The notes below the pieces were generated by a model, which saw nothing but the letters and a program-made list of their open reading frames with translations, made no database searches and was not told the origin of the DNA. Shown piece after piece: positions 57,753 to 64,000 of a stretch of DNA of 64,000 bases (its first letter is position 1; every line of letters starts with the position of its first letter). Source of the stretch: Streptomyces sp. NBRC 110028 (GTDB lineage: Bacteria; Actinomycetota; Actinomycetes; Streptomycetales; Streptomycetaceae); NCBI RefSeq assembly GCF_001417735.1, contig NZ_BBUZ01000026.1, positions 62,001 through 126,000 of the forward strand, read 5' to 3'. The position numbers and the translations under genes were made by a program.

Positions 57753-59702
57753 TCAGCTGCCGCCGAGGAGTTCGCCCAGGCCCTGGCGGGTGGTGGCCAG
57801 CACCACGCGGTCGTGCGGCTTCAGTACATAGCCGGGGTGCAGGTCCCACACCAGACCGGGCTCCCGGTCGGCGCCGTCGTACGGGAGCGCCGCGGCGAGG
57901 TCGCGCCGCCGGTCCGCCGGTTCCGCCGCGTCGAGCGCGATCACCCGCCAGGCGCCCGGTTTGAACGCTTCGGCGACCGTGCGGTCCTCCAGCTGCGGAT
58001 GGCCCGCGACATGCAGTGCGGCGAAGAGCAGTACTGTGCGTTCGACCGGTATGGCGCCCAGAACCTGGCGGCCCATCATGGCTCCGGCGAAGGCCGGTGC
58101 GGCGAGTGTCGAGACACTGCGGCTGCGGGTCAGGGCTTGGGGGTGGGCGGCGCGCAGAGTTCGGTAGACGGCCGTGGCGAAGTGATCGTCGTACAGGCGC
58201 AGTGCCACCCGCAGGCCGGGTTTGACCGAACGGGCGTACAGCGTCGCCTCCAGGTTGGTGATGTCGGAGCTGGTCAGCGCGAGCAGTGCGTGCGCCCGCC
58301 GGATCTTGGCGGCCTCCAGCACGCCTTCCTGCGTGACGTCACCAACGACGGTCGGCACTCCCAGCCGCCGGGCGAGCGGGATGCCTCGCGCTTCGGGGTC
58401 CTCCTCCACACACACCACGGGGATGTCCAGCTCACGCAGTCTCGCCAGCACACGCGTGCCCACCTTGCCGAGGCCGAGCAGGACGACGTGGCCGGAGAGC
58501 CCGCGCGGTGGCCGGCGCAGCGCGGACGCGGTCCGGAAGGTGCCCAGCGCTTCGAGGGCCGCGGCCACCAGGACGGGCAGCAGGAGCAAGCCGATCAGTC
58601 CGGACAGCAGTTGGAGGACCTTGCGCGCGGTCGGCTCGTCGAGCGCCGGGTCGTCGATGGCCAGCACGTCCAGCACGGTGAGGTAGGCCGCGTGCGGGAG
58701 GTCGTCCCCGGTGAACTGCCACGAAGCGAGGGCGAGTGCGAGAACGGCGGTCACCATCGCGGCGACGGACCAGCGCAGCCGGCGGGAGAACAGGGAGGCG
58801 AGTGGCACCCTGCGGCTGCCGAGCCGCCGCGGTGGAAGGGGCGTACCGGTGAAGGAGACGGCTTCCAGCACCACCGTGCCGCGCCCGGTGGCGGCGGCGA
58901 CCTCCTCGTCGCCGGGCAGCAGGCGCGGACCTTCGTCTCCGCTGCTGTCCGAGCCCTCGCTGCCGCCGGGGTCGCTGGTGGTGGACGAGAGCAGGGCGAG
59001 GGTGCACAGTCCCGGATCGGCGACCTCGTCGCGGTCGGGCGGGATGCGCTCGGCCGCGTGCAGCAGCAGCCCGTCGGCCTGCACCACTTTCCGCGTGCCC
59101 GCGACGGCGGTGGCCGCGAGCGCGGGAGCCACGGTGTCGGCGTCGGACAGCACAGTGGTGGCGGCGTCCAGCTCCGCCGGGTCCATGCCGGGGTCGGCGA
59201 CCACCGCGGCCTGGTCGAGCAGGTCTTCCAGGTGCTGCCCCAGTTTTCGGTTGTAGAGCCGGATCACCAGCCTCAGCCGGGGATTGAGCCGACGGGCACG
59301 CAGCGCGGCGTGGATGTTAGTCTCGTCGTCGTCATGGACCAGAGCCAGTGCCGTGGCCCGCGCCGCCCCCGCCTCGGTCAGCACGTCATCGGCGAGGTCC
59401 GGCGCCTCCATCAGCCGAACGCCCGTATCCGGCGCCCCGTCCGACGCGCCCTGGCGGGGGAGCGGCGCCCGTCCGACCGCCGCTGCCACGCGGCCCAGGA
59501 GGGCGGACGCGCGAGCGGGTCCTGTGGTCCGTAACCGCGTGGTCTCCCCTACCGGGGCCGCGGCCGGAACGACGACCGTCACCTGTGTGCGGTAGACCTC
59601 GTGCAGTTCGGCCGCCAGGCGGTGGGCCAGCGCGTCGTCGCCGCAGACGATCATGTGCGGGACGGCGGGATGGCCGGGCGGTCCTTGAGGTGAGGAAGAC
59701 AT
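57753..59702 (-). CDS. Two-RCK NAD-binding channel-like protein
   Basis: A 649-residue protein with two TrkA-N/RCK Rossmann domains around a short membrane part. The first RCK domain starts 'MIVCGDDALAHRLAAEL'; two or three helices follow at about 320-400 ('WSVAAMVTAVLALALASW', 'LLSGLIGLLLLPVLVAAALEAL'); the second is 'HVVLLGLGKVGTRVLARLRELDIPVVCVEEDP', with a C-terminal TrkA-C-like end. The pore region 'YLTVLDVLAIDDP' lacks the K+ filter TVGYG, as in CASTOR/POLLUX-type channels. Last gene of the ion operon, 37 nt after the permease. Confidence 0.8.
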   Translation of the reverse strand: MSSSPQGPPGHPAVPHMIVCGDDALAHRLAAELHEVYRTQVTVVVPAAAPVGETTRLRTTGPARASALLGRVAAAVGRAPLPRQGASDGAPDTGVRLMEAPDLADDVLTEAGAARATALALVHDDDETNIHAALRARRLNPRLRLVIRLYNRKLGQHLEDLLDQAAVVADPGMDPAELDAATTVLSDADTVAPALAATAVAGTRKVVQADGLLLHAAERIPPDRDEVADPGLCTLALLSSTTSDPGGSEGSDSSGDEGPRLLPGDEEVAAATGRGTVVLEAVSFTGTPLPPRRLGSRRVPLASLFSRRLRWSVAAMVTAVLALALASWQFTGDDLPHAAYLTVLDVLAIDDPALDEPTARKVLQLLSGLIGLLLLPVLVAAALEALGTFRTASALRRPPRGLSGHVVLLGLGKVGTRVLARLRELDIPVVCVEEDPEARGIPLARRLGVPTVVGDVTQEGVLEAAKIRRAHALLALTSSDITNLEATLYARSVKPGLRVALRLYDDHFATAVYRTLRAAHPQALTRSRSVSTLAAPAFAGAMMGRQVLGAIPVERTVLLFAALHVAGHPQLEDRTVAEAFKPGAWRVIALDAAEPADRRRDLAAALPYDGADREPGLVWDLHPGYVLKPHDRVVLATTRQGLGELLGGS

Positions 59703-59739
59703 GATGGTGCAGACCCCCGTCGGTCGGTGATGTCAGCGG

Positions 59740-61038
59740 TCAGCCGAGGGCGAAGTACCGCAGCCACAGGTACCCCGCGGCGATGGTGACCGTGACCGCG
59801 GTGACGACCAGCCCGTACTTGGTGAACTGCCAGAAGGAGATGGGCTGCTGGTTGCGTTCGGCGATGCCGAGGACGACGACGTTGGCGGAGGCGCCGATGG
59901 CGGTGGCGTTGCCGCCGAGGTCCGCGCCCAGGGCCAGGGCCCACCACAGCACGTGGACACCGTCACCGCCGAAGCCGTGGGCCAGGTCGGCGGTGATGGG
60001 GGCCATGGTGGCGACGTACGGAATGTTGTCGACGACCCCCGACAGCACGGCGGAGCCGAACACCAGCAGCATCGTGGCACCCAGCTCGCTGCCACCGGTC
60101 GCGTCCGCCAGGGCACGGGAGACCTCTCCGATGACGCCTGTTTCGATGAGCGACCCGACCATGATGAACAGCCCGGCGAAGAACGCCAGGGTCGGCCACT
60201 CCACCTCGCTCAGCGCCTGGCCCGTCTCCACCTTCGAGACGGCGATGAGCAGCCCGGCGCCGAGCAGGGCGACCACGCTCGGCGCGTAGTGCAGCACCGG
60301 ATGCGCCACGAACCCGAAGACGACCAGGGCGAGCACGCCCAGGCCCTGGTACAGCAGCGTGTGGTCGCGGATGGCCTCGCGCTCCTCCAGCGCCATCACC
60401 TCCGCCGCCCGGGCCTCGTCGTACACCAGCACCTTCCGGAACATCACCCGGCACATCACCACCAGCACGGCGGTGAGCAGCGCGGCGATGGGGGCGAGGT
60501 GGACGAGGAAGTCGTTGAAGGTCAGCCCGCCCCGGCTGGCGATGATGATGTTCGGCGGGTCGCCGACCAGGGTGGCGGTGCCGCCGATGTTGGACGCCAG
60601 CACCTCCGCGATCAGGAAGGGGGCGGCGGGCAGCGCGAGGCGTTCGCACACCAGCAGGGTGACCGGGGCGACCAGCAGCACGGTGGTGACGTTGTCCAGC
60701 AGCGCGGACGCGCTGGCGGTGATGAGTATCAGCATGGTCATCACGCGGAAGGGTTTGCCGCGGGCGCGTTTGGCCGCCCAGATCGCCAGATACTCGAACA
60801 GGCCGGTCTGCCGCAGGACTCCGACGATCGCCATCATGCCGAGGAGCAGGAAGACGACGTTCCAGTCGATCCCGGAGTGTTCGTCGAAGAAGGCGGCCTT
60901 GTCGTCGGTGGCGCTGATGGCGAGCATGGCCGCCGCACCGGCCAGGGCGGCGGCCGTGCGGTGGACGCGCTCGCTGATGATCGCCACGTACGCGATCACG
61001 AAGACGGCGATCGCCGCCCAGCTGTGCCAGTCGCTCAT
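59740..61038 (-). CDS. ArsB/NhaD-type anion or Na+ permease (SLC13/IT superfamily)
   Basis: A 432-residue transporter with about 11 helices. 'DWNVVFLLLGMMAIVGVLRQTG', 'SALLDNVTTVLLVAPVT' and 'EVLASNIGGTATLVGDPPNIIIAS' in the first half, and 'VDNIPYVATMAPI' and 'ADLGGNATAIGASANVV' in the second, are the paired signatures of the ArsB/NhaD/P-protein group. No arsR or arsC is near, so arsenite export is not implied; Na+/H+ exchange fits the antiporter in the operon. ATG 61038 overlaps the CBS gene stop. Confidence 0.87.
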   Translation of the reverse strand: MSDWHSWAAIAVFVIAYVAIISERVHRTAAALAGAAAMLAISATDDKAAFFDEHSGIDWNVVFLLLGMMAIVGVLRQTGLFEYLAIWAAKRARGKPFRVMTMLILITASASALLDNVTTVLLVAPVTLLVCERLALPAAPFLIAEVLASNIGGTATLVGDPPNIIIASRGGLTFNDFLVHLAPIAALLTAVLVVMCRVMFRKVLVYDEARAAEVMALEEREAIRDHTLLYQGLGVLALVVFGFVAHPVLHYAPSVVALLGAGLLIAVSKVETGQALSEVEWPTLAFFAGLFIMVGSLIETGVIGEVSRALADATGGSELGATMLLVFGSAVLSGVVDNIPYVATMAPITADLAHGFGGDGVHVLWWALALGADLGGNATAIGASANVVVLGIAERNQQPISFWQFTKYGLVVTAVTVTIAAGYLWLRYFALG

Positions 61039-61505
61039 GTTGCCCCCAGAAGACGTTCCAGTAGATGGGCGGCGGTGATCACGCCGAGCAACCGGGAGCC
61101 GCCGCGCTCCCCGCGCTCACCCCGTTCCACCACTGCGATCAGCGGGCTGCGTTCGCGCGCCATGAGCGCCGCGACCTCCAGAGCGGTGTCGTCCGGGTCC
61201 GCGACCGGCGGCTTGTGAGGTTCCCGGGGCAGGCAGTCGGCCACCCGCCGTCCCGCCAGCGCCTGGCACAGCCGGTCCGCGTGCGGCTCGTCGATGACCG
61301 CCGCGAGCGTGGGGTCTTCGAGTACGTAGCCGGGCACCAGGAGCTTGACCAGTGCGGACCCGGGCAGTACCGCATAGGGCTCCGGTCCGTCGCCCAGCAC
61401 CAGCACCCCGGGCAGCCGTTGCTCGGCCAGCAGCCGTGCCGCGTCCAGCGCATCGCTGTCCAGACGCACCGACGGATATTCCACCGCCAGATCACGTGCG
61501 CGCAT
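61035..61505 (-). CDS. CBS-domain protein
   Basis: A 156-residue protein made of a CBS pair ('VRLDSDALDAARLLAEQRLPGVLVLG' and 'DTALEVAALMARERSPLIAVVE...LLGVITAAHLLERL'). CBS pairs bind adenine nucleotides and regulate channels and transporters. ATG 61505 has GGAGGA upstream. It overlaps the antiporter gene by 14 nt and the ArsB-like gene by 4 nt, so it probably gates one of these with cell energy state. Confidence 0.87.
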   Translation of the reverse strand: MRARDLAVEYPSVRLDSDALDAARLLAEQRLPGVLVLGDGPEPYAVLPGSALVKLLVPGYVLEDPTLAAVIDEPHADRLCQALAGRRVADCLPREPHKPPVADPDDTALEVAALMARERSPLIAVVERGERGERGGSRLLGVITAAHLLERLLGAT

Positions 61506-62769
61506 TGCCGTCCTCCTCCATCCGGGCCGCAGGCTCCGCGGCCACCGCAGTCCGCTTCTGCCTGTGCTCATCGTCATCGTCGTCATCCGGTATGCCGACG
61601 AGGTCCTCGACATCGAAGAGACGGGCGACGGGTACATCCGTGCTGCTGTGGGCGGCGATGGAGAAGGCGATGCACATCGCGATCAGGGTGTATGCCTCCT
61701 GGCCCTGCGGGATGCCGGACTGCAGCACCAGCAGCCCGTAGACGACCGAGGCGAAGCCCTTCGGGCCGAACCAGGCCGCCGCCAGCTTCTCCCGCCGGTC
61801 GAAACGGGTGCCGATCAGCGAGAGCAGCAGCGACGCCGGGCGTACCAGAACGATCGCCAGGACCACAGCGATGTATCCGCCGAGCGGCAGGTCACCGAAC
61901 AGCCGTGGCGTCAGCAGCGCCCCGAACACCAGCAGTGCCGCGAACTTGCTCAGCTCCGCCAGCGCCTCACCCAGCGGCTCGAAGGCATGCCTGGAGTCCG
62001 GCGACACCGAGGCGAACACCGCGCCCGCGGAGAAGGCCGCCAGGTAGGGGTTGGCATGGGTGAGATGGCAGGTGGCGTAGAGGATCACTCCGGTCGCCAG
62101 CGGCAGCAGCGGCTGGAGCTTCGGCTCCGCGCCCAGCAGCCGGAACCGCACGAGCCCGTTCACGACCAGCGGCAGCACGACACCGAGCGCCAGACCACCG
62201 ACCAGCTCAAGGGCGATCTTCGACAGCGACGCTTCCGCCGCATCCGAGGTCGGCCCGGCCGTCGCGATCAGCACCAGTACGACCGGCAGCGCCAGCCCGT
62301 CGTTGATCCCGCTCTCCACATTCAGCAACTGCCGCAACCGCGCCGGGACCTCCTTACGGCCCACGATCGCCGACGCGAACACCGGGTCCGTCGGTGCCAG
62401 CACGGCCCCGACCAGGAAGGACGTCGTCCAGTCCAGCCCGGCCAAGAAGTGGGTGATCAGCGCCATCCCCACGAACGCCAGCGGCATCCCGAGCCCGAGG
62501 GCACGCGCCGGATTCCGCCAGGCGCCGCGCAACGCGGGGAACGACACATGCATGCCGTCGGTGAACAGCACCGCGAACAGCGCCAGATCGGCCGTGACCG
62601 AGACGATCGGGCTGTCCGCCGTGATGTGGATCAGGCCGAAGGCACCGTCACCGACGAGCGCGCCCGCGACGAGGAAGAGCAGCGAGGTGGAGAGTACGGA
62701 GCGGGCCGCCAAGCCCGAGACCAGTACCGCGATGAGGAGTGCGACGCCGAAAACAGCGATGAGCACCAT
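61492..62769 (-). CDS. Cation:proton antiporter (CPA1 type)
   Basis: A 425-residue antiporter with about 12 helices and a hydrophilic acidic C-tail ('GIPDDDDDDEHRQK'). 'GAVLAPTDPVFASAIV' (about residue 127, conserved Asp) and 'LLNVESGINDGLALPVVLVL' (ND motif, about 155) are the ion-site motifs of CPA1 Na+(K+)/H+ exchangers. It heads the operon antiporter-CBS-ArsB-RCK channel. The ribosome site before ATG 62769 is weak (GGAAC). Confidence 0.9.
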   Translation of the reverse strand: MVLIAVFGVALLIAVLVSGLAARSVLSTSLLFLVAGALVGDGAFGLIHITADSPIVSVTADLALFAVLFTDGMHVSFPALRGAWRNPARALGLGMPLAFVGMALITHFLAGLDWTTSFLVGAVLAPTDPVFASAIVGRKEVPARLRQLLNVESGINDGLALPVVLVLIATAGPTSDAAEASLSKIALELVGGLALGVVLPLVVNGLVRFRLLGAEPKLQPLLPLATGVILYATCHLTHANPYLAAFSAGAVFASVSPDSRHAFEPLGEALAELSKFAALLVFGALLTPRLFGDLPLGGYIAVVLAIVLVRPASLLLSLIGTRFDRREKLAAAWFGPKGFASVVYGLLVLQSGIPQGQEAYTLIAMCIAFSIAAHSSTDVPVARLFDVEDLVGIPDDDDDDEHRQKRTAVAAEPAARMEEDGNART

Positions 62770-63147
62770 GGGTTGTTCCGCCCCCGATCGGCAAAGAGAG
62801 TGATCCCCTGTCCGCCGACCAGACTTCCCGGCACTCCGCCAGGCACCTTACAGGATCCTGACGCGTTCACTATGGAATCTTGATCCCTACGGGTCGTATC
62901 GGCACTTGGCACGTGGTCGCTGCCGGCCGGCGGAGAGCTGGTCGTACAGGTTGAGAGTGACGCGGCCGCGGCGGGCCTGGGGCGGGATGTCGAAGTCTTC
63001 CCACAGGGACAGGGCGGACATGGTGGTGCTCAGCTCCGGGTGCTCGTGCCTTCCGGCACCGGGCACCTTCCGTGGAACTCAGGGGGCTGGGTGAGACCGC
63101 GGAACGCCGTTGGGATGCGCCGCCGCGGCCAGCGGATACTGGGGCGT
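62770..63147. other. Intergenic region between antiporter and flavin reductase genes
   Basis: 378 bases with the divergent promoters of the antiporter operon and the flavin reductase gene. A small minus-strand frame (62887-63021) is annotated separately as a possible remnant. Nothing else is supported. Confidence 0.3.
62887..63021 (-). pseudogene. Short C-terminal gene remnant
   Basis: A 44-codon frame reading 'MSALSLWEDFDIPPQARRGR...NLYDQLSAG' and ending in TAG at 62887. The amino acid mix is protein-like, and the frame stays open upstream ('HEHPELSTT'), so this looks like the end of a lost gene rather than a complete small protein. Family unknown. Confidence 0.3.
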
Positions 63148-63780
63148 ATGCGTATCGACTTTGATCCTGAGAACGTCGGCCGGAACCCTTTCTACAAGCT
63201 GCTGACCTCGGTCGTCGTACCTCGGCCGATCGCTTGGGTGTCCACCATCAACCCGGACACGCTGGCACCGAACCTCGCCCCGCATTCCTTCTTCACCGTC
63301 GCCTGCGTGTCACCGCCCGTCGTGCAGTTCACCTCCGTCGGGCGGAAGGACTCGCTGCGCAATGTGGAGGAGACCGGGGAGTTCGTGGTGAACCTCGCGC
63401 CGGAGCGGATGTTCGAGACGATCAATGGGACGGCTACGGACTTTCCGCGGGGGGTGAGCGAGTTCGAGGCCGTGGGGGTGGCGCGCGAGGACAGTGTGCG
63501 GGTGAGGCCGCCGCGGGTGGCGGAGTCGCCGGTGGCGTTGGAGTGCGAGCTGCACAGCACGGTGCTGTTGGGGGACTCGACCGTGGTGTTCGGGCGGGTG
63601 GTGCATGCCGCGGTCGATGCCGGGGTGATGGTCGACGGGCATCCGGAGGTGGGCAGGCTGCGGCCACTGGCGCGGCTGGGGAAGAACGAGTGGGGGACGG
63701 TCGGCGAGGTGCTGGAGATCGAGCGGGTCCGGTATGCGGACTGGGCGGCGGAGAAGGGGGCGGGGGAGGGCGCGTCGTGA
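63148..63780 (+). CDS. Flavin reductase-like FMN-binding protein
   Basis: A 210-residue protein of the flavin reductase (DIM6/NTAB) split-barrel family. 'YKLLTSVVVPRPIAWVSTIN' and 'NLAPHSFFTVACVSPPVVQFTSVGRKDSLRNVEETGEFVVNLAPE' are the FMN-binding signatures. Members reduce flavin for monooxygenases or bind FMN as oxidoreductases; the partner is unknown. ATG 63148 fits the family start; no strong ribosome site is visible. It overlaps the next gene (GTGA). Confidence 0.88.
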   Translation: MRIDFDPENVGRNPFYKLLTSVVVPRPIAWVSTINPDTLAPNLAPHSFFTVACVSPPVVQFTSVGRKDSLRNVEETGEFVVNLAPERMFETINGTATDFPRGVSEFEAVGVAREDSVRVRPPRVAESPVALECELHSTVLLGDSTVVFGRVVHAAVDAGVMVDGHPEVGRLRPLARLGKNEWGTVGEVLEIERVRYADWAAEKGAGEGAS

Positions 63781-64000
63781 TCGAGGTGGTGGCGTTCGAC
63801 GTCGGCTCCACCCTGGTGCGGGAGGACCGCTACTGGGCCTCGTGGGCCGACTGGCTCGGGGTGCCCTGGCATACGCTGTCCGCCCTGGTGGGGGCCGTGG
63901 TCGCGCAGGGGCGGGAGGACGGGGACGCGATTCGGCTGGCCCGGCCGGGGGTGGATGTCGCCGCGGAGCGGCGGGCGTGGGACGCGGCGGGGCGGGGGGA
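63777..64000 (+). CDS. HAD-family hydrolase, partial (C-terminus outside window)
   Basis: The first 74 codons of a haloacid-dehalogenase-like hydrolase. 'VVAFDVGSTLVRED' contains motif I (FDxGxTL), where the first Asp is the phosphorylated nucleophile in family members; a Gly-Ser replaces the usual second Asp region, so enzyme class is uncertain. The GTG start overlaps the flavin reductase stop, implying an operon. The gene leaves the window at 64000. Confidence 0.75.
   Translation, partial: MIEVVAFDVGSTLVREDRYWASWADWLGVPWHTLSALVGAVVAQGREDGDAIRLARPGVDVAAERRAWDAAGRG

Noticed and set aside
59740..61038. Arsenite efflux pump as part of an arsenic resistance operon
   Set aside because: The fold fits ArsB/NhaD, but no arsR, arsC or acr3 is nearby and the neighbours are cation transport genes.
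1..64000. tRNA, rRNA, riboswitch, prophage or replication origin
   Set aside because: No cloverleaf, rRNA core, phage structural gene or DnaA-box cluster was recognised on reading; a covariance-model scan would be needed to exclude small RNAs.

Overview
The window looks like chromosomal DNA of a Streptomyces or very close relative. Base composition is very high in G+C with third-codon G/C bias, overlapping ATGA/GTGA starts are common, many exports carry twin-arginine signals, and several families are typical of that genus (DUF5133, DUF6153, CGNR regulator, ECF41 sigma factor, isorenieratene-type crt genes, cholesterol oxidase). I see no rRNA, tRNA, CRISPR array, replication origin or intact insertion sequence. 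The accessory metabolism, decayed genes and a MITE-like insertion suggest a variable part of the chromosome, perhaps an arm.

Layout. 1-5.8 kb: a partial PAS protein, a BisC-type molybdopterin oxidoreductase, an MFS exporter and a CPBP membrane protease. 5.8-9.2 kb: an amino acid permease and a secreted cholesterol oxidase with a perfect hairpin 3 nt before its start codon, then a 165-bp MITE-like element. 9.2-10.1 kb: DUF5133 and gene-remnant scars. 10.1-17.4 kb: a glyoxylate-to-glycerate operon (malic enzyme, hyi, glxR, gcl) divergent from a DUF3311/sodium symporter pair, with three related palindromes between them. 17.5-24.4 kb: carotenoid genes crtI-crtB-Rieske facing crtU-crtY, but no crtE. 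24.6-27.3 kb: a TetR regulator with a palindrome shared with an FBP zinc-finger gene, then a DUF1996 protein.

27.4-32.4 kb is a tight five-gene operon that resembles a prephenate-derived dipeptide pathway: a BacA-like prephenate decarboxylase, a DUF6421-like protein, an EamA exporter, an ATP-grasp ligase and a class IV aminotransferase. 32.7-40.0 kb holds a second five-gene operon: SWIM zinc-finger protein, unknown protein, VWA protein, MoxR-like AAA+ ATPase and a 940-residue DUF5682/TraB-like protein. These two are the best candidates for undescribed systems.

40.1-45.5 kb: an AhpD-like gene with its ECF41 sigma factor behind TGTCACA motifs, a transketolase/pyruvate dehydrogenase E1-like enzyme, DUF3592 and an unknown protein. 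45.5-49.6 kb: a decayed patch, an EF-hand protein, a copper operon (DUF6153 and multicopper oxidase) behind a CsoR-like operator, and a CGNR regulator. 49.7-57.2 kb: an epoxide-hydrolase-like protein, then xylan-degradation genes (esterase behind a CebR-type palindrome, a GH43 gene broken by one extra base, a LacI regulator, a GH30 xylanase). 57.2-64 kb: a transposase remnant, a cation/anion transport operon (CPA1 antiporter, CBS protein, ArsB/NhaD permease, two-RCK channel-like protein), a flavin reductase and a partial HAD hydrolase.
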